A stretch of DNA of 48,674 bases from an archaeon. Its GTDB lineage: Archaea > Nanobdellota > Nanobdellia > Pacearchaeales > GW2011-AR1. The stretch lies in the NCBI GenBank assembly GCA_030679115.1, contig JAUXTS010000047.1:1-48674 (forward strand). Reading direction: 5' to 3'. Made by a program: the position numbers and the translations under genes. The notes under the pieces were generated by a model that ran no database searches, was not told the origin of the DNA, and saw nothing but the letters and a program-made list of their open reading frames with translations. Each line of letters starts with the position of its first letter. The first letter of the stretch is position 1. Shown here in pieces: positions 15,074-22,651 of this stretch.

Positions 15074-15522
15074 TTTATATTGCTTCCACAGGCGCAATTA
15101 TCTTGATAATGCATTGTTTTTCTTTTACCTTCATATTCAAATAATATCTCAAATTTTTTTCTTCTTGATTTTTCAGCATCTTTATTCACACCAAGGTTTA
15201 TCATATATTGATTAAATATTTCCAATGGGACGCCATAATGTTCAGCCATTGCTACATCATTTCCTCTGAATACTTTAAGCATAGTTTCAGCGGCATATCT
15301 AACATCTTCTCTTCTTGATTTATTGTGAAAAAATATCCTCAAAATTCCGTCTGCGTTGCCATGTTTTTTTGCACCGCCCCTAAAAACTTCAGAATTTTCA
15401 CTTATATCATCAAGTACAAGTCCAAGTAATTTTCTTTTTATTTTTATGCTTGCTCTGGGATCGTTCATAACTTCCTCTATTTCTTTCAGCAATTTGCAAT
15501 ATTTATCATCATTTTCTTCCAT
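15070..15522 (-). CDS. UPF0147-like helical protein with an unidentified C-terminal extension (150 aa)
   Basis: The track's first 25 residues (MFLLYSLFLVV...) overlap the promoter region; the ATG at 15522 (MEENDDKYCKLLKEIEEVMND) is the likelier start. The first 70-90 residues are helical, with EEVMNDPRASIKIKR and AAETMLKVF. They recall small archaeal UPF0147-type proteins (V..D..VP.NIR...) only weakly. The rest contains NQYMINLGVNKDAEKSRRKKFEILF and ends with a short Cys pair (CACG). No catalytic motif is visible. It forms a two-gene operon with the 58-aa protein. Confidence 0.6.
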   Translation of the reverse strand: MEENDDKYCKLLKEIEEVMNDPRASIKIKRKLLGLVLDDISENSEVFRGGAKKHGNADGILRIFFHNKSRREDVRYAAETMLKVFRGNDVAMAEHYGVPLEIFNQYMINLGVNKDAEKSRRKKFEILFEYEGKRKTMHYQDNCACGSNIK

Positions 15523-15625
15523 GAACACTCTTAAATTTGCGGTTTTATAAATCTTTCTAAATGTAACTACTAAAAAGAGACTATACAATAGAAACATTTA
15601 AATAATCTATTTCATGAAGATAACT

Positions 15626-16075
15626 ATGGAAAAAACATCTATTCAAAGACAAATTGAGAAAGCCGTAACTTCTGGAAGAGGCTATGATAGAAGAAACACA
15701 GCAAGAATTCCTTTTAATTTAGAAGATAGCGAAATTGGAGTTCAAACCGCATTAGCAAATATGGATGTATGTGACTGGAAGATGGATATGCACGAAACTA
15801 TAGAATTTGGTTCAAGACTAAATGCTTTACTGGGAAAATTTAAACGTGCAGCAATTCCATTAGAAGTTATAACTGATGCTAATGGATTTAGAGTTGCAAT
15901 GATGTCCGTTCATAATTATGAAGAAGAATTCAATCCAGTTATAACACAAGATAAATTACCTCCTGAATATATTATAAGGGATTATTCTTTAAGGGGTTCT
16001 TCTTTAAGGGGTTCTTCTTTAAGGAATACTCCTACTTATCAAATCCAAGACATTTTACAATTCCAAGTTCTTTAA
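15626..16075 (+). CDS. Hypothetical protein with tandem SLRGS repeats and a likely frameshifted tail
   Basis: An ATG at 15614 is in frame, but the TATA-like ATTTAAAT (15597-15604) is better spaced from the second ATG at 15626 (MEKTSIQRQIEKA). The body is a mixed alpha/beta domain (MDMHETIEFGSRLNALLGKF, IPLEVITDANGFRVAMMSV). Near the C-terminus is a SLRGSSLRGSSLRN run coded by a 15-nt repeat, after which this frame ends within 16 residues. The -1 frame stays open from the repeat to 16176 and codes a plausible tail (IPDNLEIILSSPEELIKEG). The gene is either frameshifted or uses recoding. No family recognised. Confidence 0.55.
   Translation: MEKTSIQRQIEKAVTSGRGYDRRNTARIPFNLEDSEIGVQTALANMDVCDWKMDMHETIEFGSRLNALLGKFKRAAIPLEVITDANGFRVAMMSVHNYEEEFNPVITQDKLPPEYIIRDYSLRGSSLRGSSLRNTPTYQIQDILQFQVL
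15985..16024 (+). repeat. 15-nt tandem repeat, 2.7 copies, inside a coding region
   Basis: The unit TTCTTTAAGGGGTTC repeats at 15985, 16000 and partly at 16015. The period is a multiple of three, so copy-number change alone keeps the frame. The frame disruption lies at or near its 3' edge. Confidence 0.8.
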
Positions 16076-16229
16076 AGATAATCCCAGATAATTTAGAAAT
16101 AATCCTAAGTTCTCCTGAAGAATTAATTAAAGAAGGTTCTTGGTTCTTTAAAACAAGACATTATTCTAAAAGATAAATAAAATTTTAGGTAATTATATAA
16201 GTTAAAATTAATTTAAGAAGATAACAGAA

Positions 16230-16421
16230 TTATCTAACTAAATAACTTACTGCACTACAAGTTCCCAAAATTAAACCAACATTATAAGCAGTCACAAAAA
16301 ACATATACAGTGCATTCCTAGTGCATAAGCTTTCAAATTCCATATCAGTTATGTCCCCATTTCTGGACTTTAAGCTAAATTCTTCCCTCTCTTTTTTAGC
16401 CTTCTCATCTACGTTAAACAT
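16230..16421 (-). CDS. Small tail-anchored-type membrane protein (63 aa)
   Basis: A charged N-terminal half (NVDEKAKKEREEFSLKSRNGD) is followed by one hydrophobic helix near the C-terminus (LYMFFVTAYNVGLILGTCSAV). On the minus strand GCAGGA stands just before the ATG. It is one of several tiny membrane proteins in this window; no family recognised. Confidence 0.55.
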   Translation of the reverse strand: MFNVDEKAKKEREEFSLKSRNGDITDMEFESLCTRNALYMFFVTAYNVGLILGTCSAVSYLVR

Positions 16422-16519
16422 TCCTGCAACAGGGAACTAAATCGCTTAATTCCTTTCTCATATTGTTATTTTTATTAATCAAGATATTTAAGCATTTATA
16501 TTATTCAGGATTATCAATT

Positions 16520-16885
16520 TTATTCTTGATGAAATTCTGGAATTTCGGTAATATCTAATCTTATTCTTTTAGAATTACAACTATAAAACTCTCCCCAAAC
16601 CTTTTCTTTCAAATAATCTAAAATATCTCCTAAGGGGGCATGTCCGACATTACATTCTTTATAATTTCGTAATCTTTTTACAAGTCCAGTTTCTTTCCAA
16701 AATTCTACACTATCTGGTAATTTTTCTGTTCTATTTTTCAATGCTTGATATTCTTTAATCATATCAATAGGAAGTTGTAAAAGAATATATGCAGCGTCAG
16801 AAACTGCGTCATTAATCGGAATAAAATCTGTATCTTCAACTTCAATTTGTTCAAAATATTTTTCAACTAATTCAGAAATTTCCAT
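16520..16885 (-). CDS. Hypothetical soluble protein (121 aa)
   Basis: The track ORF begins inside the rps7 gene. The likely start is the ATG at 16885 (MEISELVEKYFEQIEVEDTD), 55 nt after the rps7 stop. It is helical, with DAAYILLQLPIDMIKEYQAL, and ends in a strand-rich section (RLDITEIPEFHQE). No known motif or cysteine pair is seen. The same strand and short gap suggest it may be read through from the ribosomal operon, but a promoter-like AT run also precedes it. Confidence 0.6.
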   Translation of the reverse strand: MEISELVEKYFEQIEVEDTDFIPINDAVSDAAYILLQLPIDMIKEYQALKNRTEKLPDSVEFWKETGLVKRLRNYKECNVGHAPLGDILDYLKEKVWGEFYSCNSKRIRLDITEIPEFHQE

Positions 16886-16940
16886 AACAAAAAAGATTAT
16901 AAGATAGTTTAAAAATTCTACTTTATATGATTCTGCAAAA

Positions 16941-17552
16941 TTATCTGGCAGAATCTGCCTGTTTCTCGCCCTCATTCTTTTTAACCATTGCATAGCTGTC
17001 CATGCTTCCGTTTGATGCGAGAATTATTTCATTGGCGAGAGTATCAGCCATTTTCTTTTTCTTTCCAAAAGCTTTTGCATAAGCTCCCTGAACAAACCAC
17101 CTCAATGCAAGATTTATTCTTCTCATTGGACTACAGTCAACTGCCTGTGGATATCTTGAACCCGCATGCTCAATAACGGTAATTTCATCTCTTGGACTTC
17201 CATTCTCTATAGCTGTAATTAAAACCTGAACTGGATTTTTCTTTGTTCTTTCTTCAATAATTTTTAAAGATTCAAGCACAGTCCCCATATTCTTGGTGAA
17301 CTTTCCAGAACTCCACGATGTAATTATCTTATGCTTCTTTCCCATATGTCCAGGAACTCCAACATGATTTGCCAATCTTTCAACGACATTAACTTTAACA
17401 ATTGAAAACTTTCCTTTTATTCTTCCGTGAGACTTCAAAAGTAATCTTGGAGTAAGATTAATATAAGGTTTCAAAGCAGGGTCTTTTATTTCTATTTCAG
17501 ATAAACTATATAAATCAAATATCTTGAATTTTTCTTCTTGTTTTTGTTCCAT
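16941..17552 (-). CDS. rps7: Small-subunit ribosomal protein uS7
   Basis: About 203 aa. It contains the core uS7 signature (PYINLTPRLLLKSHGRIKGKF; NPVQVLITAIENGSPRDE; VDCSPMRRINLALRWFVQGA; LANEIILASNGSMDSYAMVKK), so it binds the 3' domain of 16S rRNA in the head of the small subunit. The track starts at a TTG (17576). The ATG at 17552 (MEQKQEEKFKIF) is preferred, with GAGGATAA before it and only one base after the upstream stop. It is in operon with rps12 and an unknown 103-aa gene that separates the two, which is unusual for this normally adjacent pair. Confidence 0.95.
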   Translation of the reverse strand: MEQKQEEKFKIFDLYSLSEIEIKDPALKPYINLTPRLLLKSHGRIKGKFSIVKVNVVERLANHVGVPGHMGKKHKIITSWSSGKFTKNMGTVLESLKIIEERTKKNPVQVLITAIENGSPRDEITVIEHAGSRYPQAVDCSPMRRINLALRWFVQGAYAKAFGKKKKMADTLANEIILASNGSMDSYAMVKKNEGEKQADSAR

Positions 17553-17553
17553 T

Positions 17554-17865
17554 TTAGTTATCCTCTCCTCTTTCAAGTTGATAATTATGCGTTTGCAATA
17601 CCACGTTCAATCTTTCAGCTTCGGAATGTTCAGAACCATCCCATGTTGGTTGTAATCTACAATGATATCCCTCATTATTTTTTTTCGCAACTAAAAATAC
17701 ACTGCTCTTTCCTGCTCTGTGAAATACATCATAAACTCTGACAATTCTATTTCCTTCTTCATCTTCATGTCCAATATCAAATTCTGCGCTTCCTTCTTCT
17801 CCTCCAAGTATATCTGTAAGTCTGTCAATCTGTTCTTTTGTTGCATAAAATTTTACTTCTTTCAT
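17554..17865 (-). CDS. Hypothetical 103-aa protein inserted between rps12 and rps7
   Basis: A small alpha/beta acidic protein beginning MKEVKFYATKEQIDRLTDIL, with a middle strand region (GSAEFDIGHEDEEGNRIVRVY, SSVFLVAKKNNEGYHC). It is not a ribosomal protein that I recognise. It ends one base before rps7 and starts 58 nt after rps12, so it is embedded in the operon and probably made with the ribosomal proteins. A role in ribosome function or assembly is only a positional guess. Confidence 0.65.
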   Translation of the reverse strand: MKEVKFYATKEQIDRLTDILGGEEGSAEFDIGHEDEEGNRIVRVYDVFHRAGKSSVFLVAKKNNEGYHCRLQPTWDGSEHSEAERLNVVLQTHNYQLERGEDN

Positions 17866-17923
17866 ATTAATTATGTGAAGGAATACCTCTTATTCCGAAC
17901 ATTTGAAAAAACAAGTTTTTTCA

Positions 17924-18346
17924 TTATCTTCTACCCTTCTCTATCTTGCCCTTCCACAAAAGTCTAAGTGGCTGGTCATTCACTTTAATTACTTGGAATC
18001 TGATTCCGGGAATATCTCCCTTTTGTCTTCCGCTTCTTCCGCCGATTCGCTCAATTATAACTTCATCGTGTTCATCTACAAATTTCTGTGCAAGATTTCC
18101 TGGAATGAATGCTCCGACAGAAATTCCATTTTTAATCAATTGAACTTTACAGCACTTTCTCATTGCAGAGTTTGGCTGTCTCGCTTCTTTTTGCATTTTG
18201 CTAATGACTATTCCTTTTGCCTGTGCACATCCTTTAAGAGGGTCTACTTTCTTCCAAATTCCAAGTGTTCTTTTCTTGAAAGCCTTCTGGCTCCATCTAT
18301 ATTTTTTCCTAGATTTCAAAAATTTTCTCGCATTCATTAAACCCAT
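17924..18346 (-). CDS. rps12: Small-subunit ribosomal protein uS12
   Basis: 140 aa, near the usual archaeal length. The decoding-site signature is intact (KEARQPNSAMRKCCKVQLIKNG, the stretch that contacts the A site), as are AFIPG and the archaeal N-terminus (ARKFLKSRKKYRWSQ). Two further ATGs follow (18337 is MNARKF); any is possible. The minus-strand run GGTTTTTAAAGC sits about 25 nt before the ATG and is the likely promoter. Directly upstream of it lies four-hairpin element copy B. First gene of rps12-unknown-rps7. Confidence 0.96.
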   Translation of the reverse strand: MGLMNARKFLKSRKKYRWSQKAFKKRTLGIWKKVDPLKGCAQAKGIVISKMQKEARQPNSAMRKCCKVQLIKNGISVGAFIPGNLAQKFVDEHDEVIIERIGGRSGRQKGDIPGIRFQVIKVNDQPLRLLWKGKIEKGRR

Positions 18347-18379
18347 ATTCTATCCTGATTATTTTGCTTTAAAAACCTT

Positions 18380-18473
18380 TAGCTCGTAAGAGCTAGAGGA
18401 ATAAAGATTATTTTGTAATCTTTAGAACTTCCGTATACGTTTATACGGAACGTATCAGAGATTAAAATCTCTG
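18380..18473. repeat. Four-hairpin intergenic element, copy B (upstream of rps12)
   Basis: H1 is TAGCTC/GAGCTA (18380-18395). H2 is AAAGATTA-ttttg-TAATCTTT (18403-18423). H3 is TTCCGTATA-cgtt-TATACGGAA (18429-18450). H4 is CAGAGATT-aa-AATCTCTG (18456-18473). The linker AGAAC between H2 and H3 is identical to copy A. H3 differs from copy A by paired changes that keep the stem. It lies between the nusA stop and the rps12 promoter-like run. Confidence 0.75.
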
Positions 18474-18491
18474 AGCCTTATTAATACCATT

Positions 18492-18908
18492 TTATACAAT
18501 TTTTAATTCAATCCCGAAAGTATCTTTTACAATCTGGCTCAATTCTTCAAGTCTTTTCTTATTTCTTCCAAACAAAGATGCTTTTACTTGAGTGCTTCCA
18601 GATGTTATGACTGCTCCCTCTGGTGTAACCTCAAGAGATTTGAATCTTATTGGGGCAACAATATCATCTACAAATCTTTGTATATCTCCCAATCCCTCTG
18701 CTTCGCTTATTATTCTTATTTTCTTGCCGAGTTTTTCCTGTAATTCTCTTATATGCAATGCATTTGGTCCAATCGCTCGTGAAACCATGCTTCTTGGAAC
18801 TGCAAAAATAATTGCATTATTATAAATAAAACATTTGCTTGTTCTGACTCTTGAAGCCTTGTCTAATAGATTGATATACCTTATTGTTTGCATATTGATA
18901 GTTGACAT
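18492..18908 (-). CDS. nusA: Archaeal NusA-like KH-domain transcription factor
   Basis: 138 aa, the short archaeal form consisting of two KH domains without the bacterial N-terminal RNAP-binding domain. KH features are seen in FAVPRSMVSRAIGPNALHIRELQEKLGKKIRIIS and VKASLFGRNKKRLEELSQIVKDTFGIELKIV. It probably binds RNA and works with RNA polymerase in elongation or termination. It follows rpoA by 19 nt, as in most archaea. rpl30e, which often sits between them, is absent here. Confidence 0.93.
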   Translation of the reverse strand: MSTINMQTIRYINLLDKASRVRTSKCFIYNNAIIFAVPRSMVSRAIGPNALHIRELQEKLGKKIRIISEAEGLGDIQRFVDDIVAPIRFKSLEVTPEGAVITSGSTQVKASLFGRNKKRLEELSQIVKDTFGIELKIV

Positions 18909-18927
18909 GTTCTATTGGTGAATGCGA

Positions 18928-21900
18928 TTACTTCTTTTTTATTTTAGATAAGGGCCCTGTTACCTCTACCAGCAATCCAGGCAATCCAGTTCCTACAGGT
19001 ATTGCCTGATTCAGAAGAATATTTTCTATTACAGACTTAAGTTCATCCTTCCCCCCTTGAATAGTGGCATTTACAAATTGCTTATCTGGTGTCTCAAATG
19101 TAGCTCTTGCTAAAATACTTGCTTTGTCTGAAATTATTCCCATTCTTGTTACTCCCTTTACAACTCCTGAAGAAGTCATTGCATCTCCAACAAGCTTAAG
19201 ATGCCTTTCATTAATATCAAGTCCTTGACTTTCAATAACTTTATTTATTTCATGAATGATAGTCTGTCTTGCAGCTTCAATTCCTAATACTTCTGCTGTA
19301 TCATGAATATCATTAGAAGTGATTCTATCTTTGTCAATTCCTTTTACTTCTATTACTTCTTTCAAATTAGAGCCTGCAGTTAATATCACAAAATCTTTTC
19401 CTCTTTCTGCAACAACAACCTGCGCAATTCCCTTTATTCCAGAGACTATAGTTTCTTTCAATTTCTCTTTAATTTTATACATCTCTTTGAATCCTTCTTT
19501 TGCAAGATTTACACTCAATTTCAAATCATTTCCCTTTACATTAAATCCTTTTTCCTTCAATCTTTCAACTATTGTATCTGCTCCCACATGCACAGATTTC
19601 AATCCCTTGCTGTCAATAATAACTTCTATTTTCTTGTTTGAAAAGTCTATTTTTATTTCAGACATTATTTCTTTAAGCTTTACTTCTTTTATTTTTTCAG
19701 CAATAACTTTTGCATCTTTTTCATTGTTATGCTCTTTATCAAGATAAATTTCCATTAAAGGAGTTGAAGGCTGTTTTCTTGCATCAAGAATTTCAATTAA
19801 TCTTGGCAAACCCAAAGTAATCTGCATTTGAGATACTCCTGCGAAATGGAATACGTTAAGAACCATTTGTGTTGAAGCTTCTCCAAATGACTGCGCGGTA
19901 ACTACTCCGACTGCTTCTCCAGGAACTGTCTCACTGTCTTTCAAATGCAGTTTTGATACATCCTTTCCATCATCGCTGTACATAAACTGGATTATATTTT
20001 CAGAAGCATCTCTTACTGTCTTGTCATATTCAACTTTCAAATCTTGAAGTGCAGAAACTAATCTTCTATATAAGTAACCGGATTTAGGAGTTCTAAGTGC
20101 AGTATCCATAAGGCTGTCTCTTCCTGTAATGGATGCAAAGAAAAATTCAGTAGGCTTTAATCCCTTAAAGAATGAAGATTTGATAAATCCTCTTGAATCT
20201 GGGCTTAAGTCTCCTCTTTTGAAAAATGGCAGTGTTCTTTCAGTAAATCCGAAATTAATTCTCTTGCTTCCAAGAGCTTGCTGTCCGACTCCGCATGCTA
20301 TCTGAACTATGTTAAGCATGCTTCCTGCCGCTTCCGGCTGAATCATCTTATTGACATTTCCAGTTACTGGGAAATTAGCCTTTACTATCTTGGCAATTTC
20401 AGTTCTAACTTCATTTAATACTTGAAGTATTTTCATTTCTCTAGTATCTTCAAGGCTCTTTCCAGGAACATGAAGTAAGGTTCCACTTTCATAAGATTTT
20501 ACAATTTCTGCAGTTTTCTTTTCTGCATTTGCAATTACTTCATCAGTCATTTTCTTTACTTTGTCTGAGACATTTAAATCATGAAGTGATAAAGTGTACC
20601 CTTTTCTTGAAAGATAAGTTGCTCCAAGAATAAATGCCTTATTTATTGAATCAACTGCAGCTTCCCTTCCGAATTCTCTGTCAATTATTTTAACCATTAC
20701 TCCATCTTCAGCTCCGAAAGAATTGCTTCTTGTTATTTCATGTGGAACTTTAATGCTTGAGCCTTTTGGAATAATTTGTGCAAATATATCTCTTCCACTT
20801 ATTTCTTTTCCTTTTTCGCTGTTTATTGTATCTGCGGCAAATAAAAGCTGATCTGCATCTCTCTTTGAAATAATATCGCTTCCCAATAAGTATAATCCAG
20901 TTACAGAGTCTGAAATTGTTCCTACAAGATTCATATTATTCTTTGAAGAAATAATATTCTGATTGACTTCCAAAAGAGTTTTTGCTTCAGCGATAGCTTC
21001 TTCAGTCTGCGGGCTGTGAATGTTCATTTCATCTCCATCATAGTCTGCATTATAAGGTGCAGCTGCTGCGGGGTGTAGTCTGAATGTTCTGTGAGGCAAA
21101 ACTCTTACATAGTGTGCCATCAAACTTTGTTTATGCAGCGAAGGATGTCTGTTGAACAAAACTATATCTCCATCACTTAAATGTCTTTCAATTTTATAGC
21201 CTGGGCATATCTCCACACATAATTCTTCTTTCAAATCTTCAGTGATTTTCTTTCTTCTGCCATCTGTCCTTATAACATAATTTGCTCCAGGATAATTTTC
21301 TCCCTTTTTGATCAATTCTCTCATTAATTCTATATTACTTGTTGTAACACTTTCAGCAACAGTTATAATTTTTGCAATTTCAAATGGAACTCCAACTTCA
21401 TTTATTTTTATATGCGGATCTGGAGATATAACTGTTCTTGCAGAATAATTGACTCTCTTTCCAGCAAGATTATGTCTTATTCTTCCTTCTTTTCCTTTTA
21501 TTCTTTCAGTAATTGTCTTTAATGGTTGTCCGCTTCTGTGTCTTGCAGGAGGAATTCTTGAAATATTATTGTCAAAGAATGTAGTAATATGATATTGTAA
21601 TAAATCCCACAAATCTTCTATAATGACTTCAGGCGCCCCAGCATTTAGGTTTTCCCACAATCTCTGATTTGACCTGATGATATCAGAAAGCTTGTGAGTG
21701 CAGTCATCTTCACTTCTCTCTCCGCTATCTAATGTAATGGATGGTCTGACAGTTACTGACGGAACAAGCAATAATGAAAGCACAGACCATTCAGGCCTGC
21801 AGGTTTTTGGATTTATTCCGATTTTTATAAGTTCTTCATCCTTTATATTGACTAATCTTTCTCTTGCTTCTATAGGGGATAATCTTTTCTTTCCAACCAT

Positions 21901-22353
21901 AAAAGTACTTGGCTTTTCAAGTTTGACTTTTTCTAATGTTTCTCCGCAATGCGGGCATTTTTTTGCATCTCTTGCTTTCTTGGCTCTCTGGCTTGTAATA
22001 ATTCCACTTTGCTTTTCATCGCTTAATGTAAGCTTTCCGCAGTTTATGCAGAAACTTCTCAAGCAAAGTTCTACCAAAGGAATATATTTAATGTGAAAAA
22101 CAGGCCTTGCAAGTTCAATGCTTCCTGGATGTCCCGGACATTCTTTGACTCTCTTTCCGCATGTTCTGCATCTTACTCCTGGGTCAATTGCTCCAAGTCT
22201 TAAATCCATTAATCCTCCATCTACTGGAAATCCATCTATATCATAAAGTTCAGGAGTAACTATTTTTGCAGAACTCAGCTTCTTAATTTGGTTTGGACTA
22301 AGCAGGCTGAATTTCAAGGCTTTTATCTGTTTTCTAAAATATTTTTCTCTCAT
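18928..22353 (-). CDS. rpoA: RNA polymerase largest subunit, A' and A'' fused in one gene
   Basis: 1141 aa. The A' part has the N-terminal zinc site (CRTCGKRVKECPGHPG, about 62-76), a second Cys cluster (CINCG...CPHCG, about 102-136) and the catalytic triad in YNADYDGDEMN (about 434-444). The A'' part begins near residue 797 (EAVGVVTAQSFGE, ITLGLPRLIEILDARK) and runs to the end. Most archaea encode A' and A'' as two genes; here only a short linker (YSDDGKDVSKLHLKD) joins them without a stop. The total is somewhat shorter than a typical A'+A''. The start overlaps the upstream DUF5678-like gene by ATGA. It is in operon with rpoH, rpoB and nusA. Confidence 0.96.
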   Translation of the reverse strand: MREKYFRKQIKALKFSLLSPNQIKKLSSAKIVTPELYDIDGFPVDGGLMDLRLGAIDPGVRCRTCGKRVKECPGHPGSIELARPVFHIKYIPLVELCLRSFCINCGKLTLSDEKQSGIITSQRAKKARDAKKCPHCGETLEKVKLEKPSTFMVGKKRLSPIEARERLVNIKDEELIKIGINPKTCRPEWSVLSLLLVPSVTVRPSITLDSGERSEDDCTHKLSDIIRSNQRLWENLNAGAPEVIIEDLWDLLQYHITTFFDNNISRIPPARHRSGQPLKTITERIKGKEGRIRHNLAGKRVNYSARTVISPDPHIKINEVGVPFEIAKIITVAESVTTSNIELMRELIKKGENYPGANYVIRTDGRRKKITEDLKEELCVEICPGYKIERHLSDGDIVLFNRHPSLHKQSLMAHYVRVLPHRTFRLHPAAAAPYNADYDGDEMNIHSPQTEEAIAEAKTLLEVNQNIISSKNNMNLVGTISDSVTGLYLLGSDIISKRDADQLLFAADTINSEKGKEISGRDIFAQIIPKGSSIKVPHEITRSNSFGAEDGVMVKIIDREFGREAAVDSINKAFILGATYLSRKGYTLSLHDLNVSDKVKKMTDEVIANAEKKTAEIVKSYESGTLLHVPGKSLEDTREMKILQVLNEVRTEIAKIVKANFPVTGNVNKMIQPEAAGSMLNIVQIACGVGQQALGSKRINFGFTERTLPFFKRGDLSPDSRGFIKSSFFKGLKPTEFFFASITGRDSLMDTALRTPKSGYLYRRLVSALQDLKVEYDKTVRDASENIIQFMYSDDGKDVSKLHLKDSETVPGEAVGVVTAQSFGEASTQMVLNVFHFAGVSQMQITLGLPRLIEILDARKQPSTPLMEIYLDKEHNNEKDAKVIAEKIKEVKLKEIMSEIKIDFSNKKIEVIIDSKGLKSVHVGADTIVERLKEKGFNVKGNDLKLSVNLAKEGFKEMYKIKEKLKETIVSGIKGIAQVVVAERGKDFVILTAGSNLKEVIEVKGIDKDRITSNDIHDTAEVLGIEAARQTIIHEINKVIESQGLDINERHLKLVGDAMTSSGVVKGVTRMGIISDKASILARATFETPDKQFVNATIQGGKDELKSVIENILLNQAIPVGTGLPGLLVEVTGPLSKIKKK

Positions 22354-22649
22354 CTTTGTCTTACAACCTCCAGACTACTTATTTCTACAACTCTTGGATT
22401 AAGAACATAATCAATTGTATTAATAAGAACAACCCTTTGAGGTTCGATATGTACTGCTTCCATTCTTCTAGCCAATTCAAATTCATCTCTATCGTTATCA
22501 ATTACCCCTATATTTTCTAATACAGCAATATAATTATTTCCATATTTCTTTCTAAGAGCATTCTCATTCTCTCTAACATAATTTCTTGCTCTTTCAAATC
22601 CTGCTAAAAATTGTTCTTCTTCTGTTCTTGTTTGTGTTTGTTGTTCCAT
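22350..22649 (-). CDS. DUF5678-like small protein between rpoB and rpoA
   Basis: 99 aa. A charged N-terminal helix (EEEQFLAGFERARNYVRENENALRKKYG) is followed by strand-rich text NNYIAVLENIGVIDND, VVLINTIDYVLNPRVVEIS. The pattern of a helix, 'KYGxxYIAVxxx.VI', and a terminal hydrophobic strand resembles DUF5678. Its product is co-translated with RNA polymerase: it starts 2 nt after rpoB and overlaps rpoA by 4 nt. No polymerase subunit of this kind is known to me. An accessory role is an inference from position. Confidence 0.7.
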   Translation of the reverse strand: MEQQTQTRTEEEQFLAGFERARNYVRENENALRKKYGNNYIAVLENIGVIDNDRDEFELARRMEAVHIEPQRVVLINTIDYVLNPRVVEISSLEVVRQR

Positions 22650-22651
22650 GT

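Noticed and set aside
15985-16024. Copy-number phase variation of the SLRGS repeat
   Set aside because: The repeat unit is 15 nt, so gain or loss of units would not change frame; the frame change must come from elsewhere.
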